In this document: piece by piece, positions 25,499-33,442 of the stretch | How positions within the stretch are numbered: the first letter of the stretch is position 1 | Layout of the letters: each line of letters opens with the position of its first letter | Assembly: GCA_017484005.1 (NCBI GenBank) | Contig: JAFUTY010000070.1 | Coordinates: 1 to 48,993 of the forward strand | Reading direction: 5' to 3' | Source of the DNA: Selenomonadaceae bacterium | GTDB taxonomy: Bacteria > Bacillota > Negativicutes > Selenomonadales > Selenomonadaceae | DNA: 48,993 nucleotides | Translations under genes and position numbers: made by a program | The notes under the pieces: generated by a model | Told to the model about the DNA's origin: nothing | Database searches by the model: none | What the model saw: the letters and a program-made list of their open reading frames with translations, nothing else

Positions 25499-26395
25499 TT
25501 GGATTTCATCGAGCTCGGCAAAAAAATCTATCGTGTGAATAATCCTCGCGAAGCGCATCGACTCGCAATTTTTGTGATTCGATGTCTAGCACATCAGACG
25601 CGAATGAAACGGCTCGAGGAATTTTTTCTCTCTGACGAATTGCTCACAAAAATTTCCGAGAGCTTTCCATTCCTTTATGAACAGCCAACGCGTTCATTTT
25701 TCTATCACAACTCAACATTTGGCGAGCGCGCTGATTTGTTGAAAGATCATCTCAAATTTCTCAAATCAAAACTCAAGCCGGAGATTTTTTTAGGGCTCTA
25801 CAGCGATGAAACTCAAATTCTCTGGCGTCATGAAAATCTCGAATTGCAGCTTCGATTTGAGCCTGGGCAGCGTAAAGAAGGATTGGCATCTTTAATGTTG
25901 AAAATCGAATCGACAACGCTTTATCAAATCATGTTTTGGATTTCCAAGGATCGAATTCTCAAGAAAGATAAATCGATCGCGCTTTGGATTGGTGCGCTGC
26001 AAGGTCCAAATGTCGAGGATTCGAAGGAACTCGTCAAAAAAATCACGAAGGAATGTCATGGATATCGAACGAAAAATCTGATTCTGCATTGCATTCAAGA
26101 ATTCGCTAGATCGCTCGGAATTGAAAAGATTTATGCAGTCACGAACGAGGGATATTATGCAAATAATCACATTCGGCTCGATAGAAAATTGAAAACTTCA
26201 TTCAGTGATTTTTGGCTCGAGGCGGGAGGAAATCCAACAGATGATCCGAGATTTTTTGAACTTCCATTAATCGAGCATCGCAAGACAATGGAAGAAGTTC
26301 CAACTCGAAAGCGGGCAGTTTATCGGCGTCGATTCGAAATGCTCGATGCTCTCGACGAATCAATCGCCAAATCGATGGAGGAGATCATGATATGA
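25499..26395 (+). CDS. VirK/YbjX (DUF535) family protein
   Basis: This 298-residue cytosolic protein matches the DUF535 family, named after Shigella VirK and E. coli YbjX, which are linked to envelope and LPS phenotypes; no biochemical reaction is established. Visible family landmarks are LYSDETQILWRHENLELQL, LWIGALQGPN and NEGYYANNHIRLDRKLKTSF near 225. The start is TTG 25499 with GAGGTG. It overlaps the next gene by four bases inside the LPS operon. Confidence 0.8.
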   Translation: MDFIELGKKIYRVNNPREAHRLAIFVIRCLAHQTRMKRLEEFFLSDELLTKISESFPFLYEQPTRSFFYHNSTFGERADLLKDHLKFLKSKLKPEIFLGLYSDETQILWRHENLELQLRFEPGQRKEGLASLMLKIESTTLYQIMFWISKDRILKKDKSIALWIGALQGPNVEDSKELVKKITKECHGYRTKNLILHCIQEFARSLGIEKIYAVTNEGYYANNHIRLDRKLKTSFSDFWLEAGGNPTDDPRFFELPLIEHRKTMEEVPTRKRAVYRRRFEMLDALDESIAKSMEEIMI

Positions 26396-27525
26396 GAATT
26401 GCGATCTTCGAAAACATCATGACGCCGGGCGGACATGAAGTCGAATTTGATCGCTTGTTGACTGAAGAACTCGAATCCCTCGGCGCGGAAGTATTTTTTT
26501 TCGTTCCGAGGGATTTCGTTTTTGCCATGGATTATGGAGTTCCAGTCGAGCGACTCGAAGGGCAGGTTGTCTCATATACAAATGTTCACGGCTTGAAAAA
26601 AATCATGTATTCAATCAAGCGGGAGTGGAATCGGCGTCGGCTGTATCGAGAAATTTTTGAGCGGGGCGATGAATTCGATGCGCTGATTGTGCCGACTTCG
26701 ACTTATCGATATTTACGCGCACTGGATCGATCGGTTTTGCGTGAGACTGATAAGCCGTTGATTTTCATTCTTCATGGAATCAATCCCGGCGAGTCTCAAA
26801 ATTTTTTAGATTCAGTGGATCAAATTGCGAATCATCCAAAAGTCTGTCCAGTAGTTCTAACGTTGAGCGATTCAATTTTCGGTGAGACTCGGAAGAATAT
26901 CAGATTGATTCCTCCGCCGACATATACAGCGCGGGATCTCGACGATTTCAAATCTCACAATGAAATTTTGACGATTGGATTTTTCGGTCAATATCGACGT
27001 GAGAAAAAGCTCGAGGATTTTTTAGATGTTTACGCCTCGAAGAAGTTCAATCGAAAAGTAAAATTGATCGTTCAAGGCTCGACGAATTCTCCAGAGGATC
27101 TCGAGGATTTCAAACGGATCTCGAAAAAATTCGAGCGTGAGGATTTTGAATTTATCCCGCGAGGATTGATTGGAAAAGATTGGCAGTCTGCAATTGCGAG
27201 CGTCGATGCATTGCTCATGCCATATTCCGCGCCGAGGTATCGATATCATTGGGGCGGAATGCTTTTCACAGCGATAGGATTTCAGAAACCAGTTATCGCG
27301 AGTGATGATATGAATCCAGAAGTTTTTCGAGATTTTCGAATCGGCGAGACTTTTGCGAGTGGAAATCTTGAGCAATTAGGCGATGTATTGGAAAAATTCA
27401 TCAATGACTTCGATAAAAATTCCGCGACGTATGAATCTGAATTGAATCGCGCCGCTGAATATTTTTCGCCGAATCGATTTGCAAAAAATCTCATCGAGAT
27501 AATCGAGGAGGTTAAAAAATTGTGA
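26392..27525 (+). CDS. GT4-like glycosyltransferase
   Basis: This 377-residue GT-B protein has a C-terminal domain with GFFGQYRREKKLEDFLD (donor-domain start), a segment LLMPYSAPRYRYHWGGML and the following GFQKPVIASDD that together fit the GT4 E-x7-E region. The N-terminus (IFENIMTPGGHEVEFDRLL) fits an acceptor domain. It likely adds a sugar to the LPS core or O-chain, on the basis of position only. Its stop overlaps the start of the next gene by four bases (GTGA). Confidence 0.75.
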   Translation: MRIAIFENIMTPGGHEVEFDRLLTEELESLGAEVFFFVPRDFVFAMDYGVPVERLEGQVVSYTNVHGLKKIMYSIKREWNRRRLYREIFERGDEFDALIVPTSTYRYLRALDRSVLRETDKPLIFILHGINPGESQNFLDSVDQIANHPKVCPVVLTLSDSIFGETRKNIRLIPPPTYTARDLDDFKSHNEILTIGFFGQYRREKKLEDFLDVYASKKFNRKVKLIVQGSTNSPEDLEDFKRISKKFEREDFEFIPRGLIGKDWQSAIASVDALLMPYSAPRYRYHWGGMLFTAIGFQKPVIASDDMNPEVFRDFRIGETFASGNLEQLGDVLEKFINDFDKNSATYESELNRAAEYFSPNRFAKNLIEIIEEVKKL

Positions 27526-28304
27526 GTCAAGTTTCATTCATAATTCTCGCGCGGAATGAGGAGCATCAGATTTCAGAATGCATTGAAAGCGTACAAAAAT
27601 TTCAGATCGCCGATGAAATTCTTCTAATCGATGATCTCTCGACTGATAGAACTGCTGAAATTGCCGAAGGACTTGGTGCGAAGATCATTCAACATTCAAT
27701 GAATGGAGACTGGGGAGCTCAATGGAATTTTGCGATCTCTCAAGCGAAGTTCGAATGGATCTTTTTCATCGATGCAGATGAGAGAATGACTGAAAAGCTC
27801 GCCAAACATCTTCGAAAGATTGTCGATGAAAATGATCAGCGATTTGCTTACAATGTCACGCGGCTCAATTATTTTTACGGACAAAAACTCAAGCATGGCG
27901 GTTGGTTTCCAGATTATGCATTGCGACTTTTTCCAAAAGAAGGAGTTCATGTCGAGGGATTCATTCATCAGACAACGCATCATCCTCGTGAAGAAAAAAA
28001 TCTGCCGCTCGATGAATTCATGATTCATTATTCTTATCGCGATTGGGATCATTACTTCAAAAAATTCGAGAGTTATACGACAATGGCAGCTCGGAAGATG
28101 CAATCAGAAGGAAAATCTGCGAGTCTCCTCGATATTTTGATTCGACCTGCATGGGCATCGTTTCGAATGTATGTTTTGAGACTTGGATTTCTCGATGGAA
28201 AGATTGGATTTTTTCTCGCGATGTTTCATTTCTTCTATACGATGGTTAAATATGTGAAGCTGATGTACCTTTCCGAACAAAAAAAAGATCGAGGATCTAT
28301 TTGA
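27522..28304 (+). CDS. GT2 glycosyltransferase, WaaE/KdtX-like
   Basis: This cytosolic GT2 enzyme of 260 residues has FIILARNEEHQISECIESV, LLIDDLSTDRT and FIDADERMT (DxD), the layout of WaaE/KdtX proteins that add glucose to the inner-core heptose. A hydrophobic C-terminal segment (GFFLAMFHFFYTMVKYV) suggests membrane contact. The start is GTG 27522 with GAGGAGG. The stop codon lies inside the terminator stem that ends the operon. Confidence 0.85.
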   Translation: MSQVSFIILARNEEHQISECIESVQKFQIADEILLIDDLSTDRTAEIAEGLGAKIIQHSMNGDWGAQWNFAISQAKFEWIFFIDADERMTEKLAKHLRKIVDENDQRFAYNVTRLNYFYGQKLKHGGWFPDYALRLFPKEGVHVEGFIHQTTHHPREEKNLPLDEFMIHYSYRDWDHYFKKFESYTTMAARKMQSEGKSASLLDILIRPAWASFRMYVLRLGFLDGKIGFFLAMFHFFYTMVKYVKLMYLSEQKKDRGSI

Positions 28305-28317
28305 TCCCCGATCTTTT
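28281..28317. terminator. Bidirectional terminator ending the LPS operon and yitT
   Basis: GATCGAGGATC/GATCCCCGATC is flanked by A8 on the left and T7 on the right. Both outer flanks carry TCCGAA (28272-28277 and 28324-28329), the minus-strand form of the TTCGGA terminator flank. It overlaps the last codons of the plus-strand gene. Confidence 0.85.
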
Positions 28318-28330
28318 TTTATTTCCGAAA

Positions 28331-29161
28331 TTAATGACCTTTTTTGAATCGACCGCCAACAATATCGTGAACAGTTTGAATCGTTACAAATGCTCGCTCA
28401 TCGATTTCCAAAACGATCTCTTTCAGTTTATCGACTTCGAGCCGAGTCACAACTGTATATAGAACTTCTTTACTATCGCCAGTATATCCTCCCGCGCCAT
28501 GCAACAATGTGACTCCACGTTTCAATTTGTCATTGAGTTGCTTCGTGATTTCGAATGGATCATTCGTGACAATCATAACAGCATAACTTTCTTCAAATCC
28601 ACGGAGAACGACGTCAATCATTTTACTGATAACGAAGTATGCAAATAGAGAATACATCGCTTTATCCCAGCCGAATAACAGCCCTGCGCCGCTCAAGATG
28701 AAAAGGTTGATGAACATGACAACTTCGCCGACTGAAAAAACTGATCGACGATCTGCAATAATCGCAACAATTTCAGTTCCGTCGAGAGATCCTCCCGCCC
28801 GCATGACTAAGCCGACGCCAATTCCATCAATAACGCCGCCGAAAATCGCTGCGAGAAATGAATCATCGGTGACTTTTGGAAATTGCTCGAAGAATGCACT
28901 CCATAGCGACAGAAAACAGATTCCAATGATTGTACTAATCGCGAATTTTTTTCCAATCTGTTTATAGCCGAGATAGAGAAATGGAATGTTGAATGCGATC
29001 AAAAATACACCGAGTTTCCAGCCAGTGACATGAGATGCCATGATTGCCAGACCAACAACTCCGCCATCGATAACATTGTTCGGAATCAAAAACAATTCGA
29101 GACCGATTGCCGCGATCGCCGTTCCGAGTGCTAACAACAAAATATTTTTGAGATTCTTCAC
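28331..29161 (-). CDS. YitT family membrane protein
   Basis: This 276-residue protein has five or six membrane segments in its first 185 residues and a C-terminal DUF2179 domain (VTLLHGAGGYTGDSKEVLYTV), the standard YitT layout. The N-terminal block GLELFLIPNNVIDGGVVGLA is characteristic. Transport substrate is not known for the family. The start was set at GTG 29161, seven bases after GGAG; the TTG just upstream is too close. It is preceded by a leader of about 265 nt that ends in an intrinsic terminator, so regulation by attenuation is likely. Confidence 0.88.
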   Translation of the reverse strand: MKNLKNILLLALGTAIAAIGLELFLIPNNVIDGGVVGLAIMASHVTGWKLGVFLIAFNIPFLYLGYKQIGKKFAISTIIGICFLSLWSAFFEQFPKVTDDSFLAAIFGGVIDGIGVGLVMRAGGSLDGTEIVAIIADRRSVFSVGEVVMFINLFILSGAGLLFGWDKAMYSLFAYFVISKMIDVVLRGFEESYAVMIVTNDPFEITKQLNDKLKRGVTLLHGAGGYTGDSKEVLYTVVTRLEVDKLKEIVLEIDERAFVTIQTVHDIVGGRFKKGH

Positions 29162-29164
29162 CAA

Positions 29165-29435
29165 ATCACTCCTTAATTTCTCGAAAAATTCCTCGGGAAA
29201 AAAAATAGACGACTCGCGCCGTCTGAATCCGCCGTTTGCACGACTTTTTTAAGGAGGTTCCCCCACGCCAACAACCCGAAATCGTCATCGTAGGGATTAC
29301 TCGACTCACGAAAAAAATTCTCGCACTCAAAAAAATCCTCGAATCCATTTCATCAACCGTAAATCCCGACGATCGACGCCTCCACCTTTACACACTTTCA
29401 CTCACGACTCTAAACCTTGTGAGAGATTTTCTAGA
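29165..29435 (-). ncRNA. Structured 5' leader of yitT, candidate riboswitch/attenuator
   Basis: This stretch of the 440-bp gap carries no convincing gene. On the minus strand a TTGACA promoter is followed by about 265 nt containing a long imperfect stem: 29359-29378 pairs with 29283-29300 (17 base pairs, two bulges, one mismatch). It also holds shorter pairings and then the GNRA-capped terminator. A plus-strand frame through the same bases has an AAGGAGGT with no start codon at the right distance and is judged a shadow. I could not match it to a known riboswitch, T-box, 6S RNA or SRP RNA. It could also be a free-standing small RNA of about 220 nt. Confidence 0.5.
29198..29223 (-). terminator. 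Intrinsic terminator in the yitT leader
   Basis: The minus-strand stem GACGGC/GTCGTC is closed by a GCGA (GNRA) tetraloop and followed by TA and eight T. It lies about 20 nt before the yitT ribosome site and downstream of a promoter at 29436-29464, so it would abort transcription of yitT. Confidence 0.8.
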
Positions 29436-29464
29436 AAATTACATTATTCTCTTTTCAATGTCAA
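29436..29464 (-). promoter_or_regulatory. Promoter of the yitT leader
   Basis: On the minus strand TTGACA, a 17-bp spacer and TAATTT. Its -35 lies within one arm of an inverted repeat TAAACCTTG/CAAGGTTTA (about 29411-29419 and 29462-29470), which encloses the palindrome ATTTTCTAGAAAAT, a possible operator. Confidence 0.6.
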
Positions 29465-29520
29465 GGTTTAGGAAAAATTTGTCGATGAAAAAATCTCAAA
29501 ACTTCTTCCGAAGCTTGAAA

Positions 29521-29549
29521 TTGACAGGGTTTAAAGCGCGTTGTAATAT
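29521..29549 (+). promoter_or_regulatory. Promoter of the fructose operon
   Basis: TTGACA, a 17-bp spacer and TAATAT, about 55 bases before the fruK ATG, divergent from the yitT promoter. Confidence 0.8.
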
Positions 29550-29562
29550 GCAACCGGCTTAA

Positions 29563-29577
29563 ATTGAAACGTTCAAA
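29563..29577 (+). promoter_or_regulatory. Candidate repressor operator at the fru promoter
   Basis: TTGAAACGTTCAA lies just downstream of the -10, around the transcription start. It resembles LacI-family (Cra/CcpA type) half-sites TGAAACG, imperfectly palindromic. No regulator gene is in this operon. The regulator is inferred only. Confidence 0.35.
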
Positions 29578-29601
29578 AAAATTCATTTGGGAGGGGATTC
29601 A

Positions 29602-30516
29602 ATGATTTACACAGTTACTTTCAATCCGTCGCTTGATTACATCGTTCGGCTCGAAAAATTTACTGCCGGCGCAATTAATCGAGTCAGCTACGAACAGGTT
29701 CTCGGCGGTGGAAAAGGCGTCAATGTTTCAATCGTTCTCGGAAACTTTGGACAGCCGACAACTGCGCTCGGATTTGTTGCAGGATTCACTGGCGCGGAAC
29801 TCTGCAGACAGCTCGACAATTTCGGCGCAAAACATTCATTCGTCATGCTTCCGAAAGGTTTTACTCGAATCAATGTCAAAGCGAAAGCCGATGTTGAAAC
29901 TGAAATCAATGGGCAAGGTCCAGATATTCCAGAAAAATATCGCGACGAACTTTTCCAGCAGGTCGAAAATGAAATCAAAGCGGGAGATATGATTGTCATT
30001 TCCGGCTCGATTCCAAAAACTCTTCCGTCTGATATGTACGAGCAGCTGATTTCTCACGTTCCGGCGGGAGTCAAAATCGTTGTCGATGCAGAAAAAGATC
30101 TGTTGCTCAAATGTTTGAAGTTCAAACCGTTTTTGATCAAACCGAACAATCATGAACTCGGCGCGATGTTTGGAGTCTCAATCCCTGGAACTGATACTGA
30201 AAAAATCGCGACTTATGCAAAACGACTTCAAGATCAAGGTGCGAAAAATGTTTTGGTATCATTGGCAGGCGATGGAGCATTCCTGCTCGATGAAAACGGC
30301 GGACAGCATACATCCAAGCCGCCGAAAGGAACTCTCGTCAATTCAGTCGGCGCGGGAGATTCAATGGTCGCTGGATTTATCACTGGATACATCGAATCGA
30401 ACGGCGATTATGAAAAAGCTTTCAAGATGGGAATTGCAACTGGAAGCGCATCAGCATTCTCGGAAAATCTTGCAACTCGTCCGGAAGTCGATGAACTTTT
30501 GAAACAGCTCGGTTAA
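29602..30516 (+). CDS. fruK: 1-phosphofructokinase
   Basis: This PfkB-family kinase phosphorylates the fructose 1-phosphate delivered by the fructose PTS. It has the N-terminal TVTFNPSLDYIV, the GGGKGVNVS glycine block near 36 and the catalytic NSVGAGDSMVAGF near 248. The start was set at ATG 29602 after GGGAGGGG. It is first in an operon with two fructose PTS proteins, which favours fructose 1-phosphate over tagatose 6-phosphate as substrate. Confidence 0.92.
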   Translation: MIYTVTFNPSLDYIVRLEKFTAGAINRVSYEQVLGGGKGVNVSIVLGNFGQPTTALGFVAGFTGAELCRQLDNFGAKHSFVMLPKGFTRINVKAKADVETEINGQGPDIPEKYRDELFQQVENEIKAGDMIVISGSIPKTLPSDMYEQLISHVPAGVKIVVDAEKDLLLKCLKFKPFLIKPNNHELGAMFGVSIPGTDTEKIATYAKRLQDQGAKNVLVSLAGDGAFLLDENGGQHTSKPPKGTLVNSVGAGDSMVAGFITGYIESNGDYEKAFKMGIATGSASAFSENLATRPEVDELLKQLG

Positions 30517-30525
30517 TCGATTCAA

Positions 30526-30561
30526 AAATTTATACTCGATCTCGAATTTGAGTATAAATTT
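30526..30561 (+). repeat. AT-rich inverted repeat between fruK and the IIAB gene
   Basis: AAATTTATACTC and GAGTATAAATTT form a perfect 12-bp stem with a 12-nt loop. There is no T run, so it is more likely an mRNA processing or stability element than a terminator. Confidence 0.55.
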
Positions 30562-30607
30562 GAGAGATCAAATCGAAATTCAATTTGCAGTGAAGGAGGT
30601 GATCAAA

Positions 30608-31489
30608 ATGAAAATCTCGGACTTCATTGATAAAAGCTGTATCAAACTCAACGCACCGCAAATCGATAAGACTGACACAATCGCCGCGCTCGTTGAATTT
30701 CTTCAAGAATCTGGACACATCACCGATTTCGATTCAGTTTTCTACGATGTGTTGAAACGCGAATCGGAAGGCTCAACTGGACTTGGCGATGGACTTGCAA
30801 CTCCTCACGCGCAAAATGATTCAGTCAAAAAGCCATGCATTTCCGCGATAACATGTCCGCAGGGAATCGATTTCAAAGCGATCGATGGAAAACCGTCGAG
30901 ACTTATCATGCTCTTCGCCGCACCGAAAAATGCTCCTCAAGAAGAATTGATGCAGTTCGGCAAATTCGCAATTCTGTTGATGAAACCTGAATTCAAAGAG
31001 GCACTTATCAAGGCGAAATCTGTCGATGAATTTGTCGCGTTAATCGATGCGGAAGAAGAAGCTCGCTCGAAGGCTGAAGCGATCAATCCTCAAGCAACAG
31101 GATTCGAAAAGATTGTCGCGGTGACTGCATGTCCAACTGGAATCTCGAGCTCTTACATGGCAACTGAAGCTCTCGAAAAAGCTGCAGCTCGAAAGGGATT
31201 ATCGATTCACGTCGAAACTCATGGCGCGGGCGGAATTTTCAAAGAGTTGAGCGATGAAGAGATTCAATCTGCAGACGCTGTGATTGTCGCGGCATCTGGA
31301 AAAGTCGCAATGCATCGATTCGACGGCAAAAAACTTCTATCGACTGGCGTTGGAACTGCAATTCGAAATCCAGACAATCTAGTCGATCGAGTTTTATCGG
31401 GGAACATCAGAATTTATCACGCGACAGGCGAGGATGATGAAACTCCAGCATCTCGAATCTGGAAAAAAATCACACATCTATTCGGTTAA
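30608..31489 (+). CDS. Fructose-type PTS IIAB protein without IIC
   Basis: The IIA domain (1-145) has the phospho-His in GLATPHAQN (His67), and the IIB domain (168-280) has the phospho-Cys in TACPTGISSSYM (Cys175). Compared with the FruA IIB sequence ACPTGIAHTFM in the next gene, the AHT is replaced by SSS, which may alter phosphotransfer. There is no membrane domain, so it must phosphorylate through another IIC, most simply the FruA encoded next, or act as a regulatory phosphocarrier. The start was set at ATG 30608 after AGGAGGTG. It looks like a duplicate of the FruA N-terminal half. Confidence 0.88.
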   Translation: MKISDFIDKSCIKLNAPQIDKTDTIAALVEFLQESGHITDFDSVFYDVLKRESEGSTGLGDGLATPHAQNDSVKKPCISAITCPQGIDFKAIDGKPSRLIMLFAAPKNAPQEELMQFGKFAILLMKPEFKEALIKAKSVDEFVALIDAEEEARSKAEAINPQATGFEKIVAVTACPTGISSSYMATEALEKAAARKGLSIHVETHGAGGIFKELSDEEIQSADAVIVAASGKVAMHRFDGKKLLSTGVGTAIRNPDNLVDRVLSGNIRIYHATGEDDETPASRIWKKITHLFG

Positions 31490-31507
31490 AAATTTTTGGG
31501 AAGTGAA

Positions 31508-33436
31508 ATGATGAGAGTCACAGATTTACTCAAAGACGCGAGCATCGAACTCAATGCGAAAGTGCCTGATAAAGCTGGCGCGATTGATAAACTCGCGGAT
31601 CTCATGAACAAAGGCGGAAATCTCAAGGACAAGGAACAATATAAGAAGGATGTTTTGGCTCGCGAAGCATCTGGAACGACGGGATTGGGCGATGGAATTG
31701 CAACTCCTCATGCAAAATCTGCCGGAGTTAAAAATGCAGGACTCGCCGCGATGACAATTCCTGAAGGTATCGATTTCGAATCGATGGATGGAAATCCCGC
31801 TCGATTGTTTTTCATGATCGCTGCGCCGGATGGAAGTAATGACGAGCATCTTCAAATTCTTTCGAAACTCGCGACAATGGTCATGGATCCAGATTTCAAG
31901 GAAGCATTGATCAAAGCGACGACTAAGGAAGAATTTTTGAAAATTATCGACGATAAAGAAGATGGAAAATTCCAAGCTCCAGCGTCCTCGGAATCTTCCG
32001 CACCAGCTGTCGTCTCGGATCACATTCAAGTCTTGGCAGTCACCGCATGTCCTACAGGAATCGCACACACATTCATGGCGGCTGAATCGCTCGAACAGCA
32101 TGCTAAAAAACGCGGAATCTCTATCAAAGTCGAAACGAATGGATCTGGCGGTGCAAAAAATGTTTTGACTGCAGATGAAATCGCCAAGGCTGATGGAATC
32201 ATTGTTGCCGCTGATAAAAATGTCGCGATGGCTCGATTCGCTGGAAAACGCGTTGTCATCACGAAAGTTGCAGATGGAATCAATAAGGCTGATGAATTGC
32301 TCGATAAAGCTTTGAGCGGAACTGCTCCAGTTTATCAAGCGACAGGCGGAGCTGAAGCTGAAGGCGCGGCTGATGTTTCGAATGAATCTCTCGGTCGTCA
32401 AATCTACAAACATCTGATGAATGGCGTCTCGCATATGTTACCATTCGTCGTCGGCGGCGGTGTATTGATCGCGTTGTCATTCCTAATCGATGGTATGAGC
32501 GTCGATTTGAATTCATTGCCAGCTGAAGAGCGTGGACATTTTGGAAACATCACTCCAGTTGCACATTTCTTCAATCAAGTCGGCGGCGCATCGTTTGGAT
32601 TCATGCTTCCAGTGCTCGCTGGATTTATCTCGATGTCAATGGCAGATCGTCCAGGTCTTGCAGTTGGATTCGTCGGTGGAGCTCTCTCGAGTGCTAATGG
32701 ATCTGGATTCTTAGGCGCATTGCTCGCTGGATTCTTGGGCGGCTGGCTCGTCAATACTCTCAAAAAAGTTTTCTCTGGACTTCCAGCGGCTCTCGATGGA
32801 GTCAAACCAGTTCTCCTCTATCCATTCTTTGGAATTCTGTTGATTGGCGTTGCATGTCTCTTGATCATTGGTCCTCCAATCGCAGCGATTAACAGCTGGC
32901 TCGTTGATACTCTGAAAAATATCGATCCTTCGATGAAGATGGCTATCGGTGCATTAGTCGGCGGAATGATGGCGATTGATATGGGCGGTCCAATCAATAA
33001 AGCGGCTTATGTTACTGGAACTGGACTTCTTGCATCTGGAGTTTATGACGTCATGGCGGCAGTTATGGCAGGCGGAATGGTGCCGCCTCTCGCAATTGCT
33101 CTCTGCACAACTCTTTTCCCAGATCGATTCACTGAACGCGAAGTCAAATCTGGTCCAACCAACTACGTCATGGGATTGAGTTTCATCACTGAAGGCGCGA
33201 TTCCATTTGCAGCGAGCGATCCTCTCCATGTCATTCCTGCATGCGTTGCGGGATCTGCTGTCGCTGGAGCTCTCACGATGGCTTTCGATTGCCAGCTCCG
33301 CGCTCCTCATGGTGGAATCTTTGTCGTCCCGACAATTGAAAATCCTGCAATGTATCTCGTCGCAATCGCTATCGGAATGGTTATCGGCTGCGCAGTTCTT
33401 AGAATTCTTCGCAAACCTGTCGAAAGAGATGCATAA
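31508..33436 (+). CDS. fruA: Fructose PTS permease IIABC
   Basis: This inner-membrane permease imports fructose and phosphorylates it to fructose 1-phosphate. Domain order is IIA (phospho-His68 in GIATPHAK), IIB (phospho-Cys181 in TACPTGIAHTFM) and a IIC domain from about residue 305 with eight or more hydrophobic segments. The PHGGIFV near the end is typical of fructose IIC. The start was placed at ATG 31508 after GGGAAGTG; ATG 31511 is equally possible. It is co-transcribed with fruK and the IIAB gene. Confidence 0.93.
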   Translation: MMRVTDLLKDASIELNAKVPDKAGAIDKLADLMNKGGNLKDKEQYKKDVLAREASGTTGLGDGIATPHAKSAGVKNAGLAAMTIPEGIDFESMDGNPARLFFMIAAPDGSNDEHLQILSKLATMVMDPDFKEALIKATTKEEFLKIIDDKEDGKFQAPASSESSAPAVVSDHIQVLAVTACPTGIAHTFMAAESLEQHAKKRGISIKVETNGSGGAKNVLTADEIAKADGIIVAADKNVAMARFAGKRVVITKVADGINKADELLDKALSGTAPVYQATGGAEAEGAADVSNESLGRQIYKHLMNGVSHMLPFVVGGGVLIALSFLIDGMSVDLNSLPAEERGHFGNITPVAHFFNQVGGASFGFMLPVLAGFISMSMADRPGLAVGFVGGALSSANGSGFLGALLAGFLGGWLVNTLKKVFSGLPAALDGVKPVLLYPFFGILLIGVACLLIIGPPIAAINSWLVDTLKNIDPSMKMAIGALVGGMMAIDMGGPINKAAYVTGTGLLASGVYDVMAAVMAGGMVPPLAIALCTTLFPDRFTEREVKSGPTNYVMGLSFITEGAIPFAASDPLHVIPACVAGSAVAGALTMAFDCQLRAPHGGIFVVPTIENPAMYLVAIAIGMVIGCAVLRILRKPVERDA

Positions 33437-33442
33437 TCTCGA

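Noticed and set aside
28272..28329. Neisseria-type DNA uptake sequences
   Set aside because: TTCGGA is only six bases and is also common in coding sequence here; without genome-wide counts an uptake role cannot be claimed, so it is reported only as a terminator-flank pattern.
29250..29420. Possible tmRNA, SRP RNA or 6S RNA
   Set aside because: A CGACGCCTCCACC stretch recalls a tmRNA 3' end, but no T-arm GGTTCGA, tag frame or SRP GGAAG/GCAG motif was found; 6S lacks a clear closing stem.
29236..29562. A 108-codon plus-strand frame in the yitT/fruK gap
   Set aside because: Its only start precedes the AAGGAGGT site, there is no start at the right distance after it, and the same bases form a structured minus-strand leader with promoter and terminator.
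31526..32434. A 302-codon minus-strand frame antisense to fruA
   Set aside because: The plus strand encodes unmistakable IIA/IIB/IIC motifs; the antisense translation has no domain and no ribosome site.
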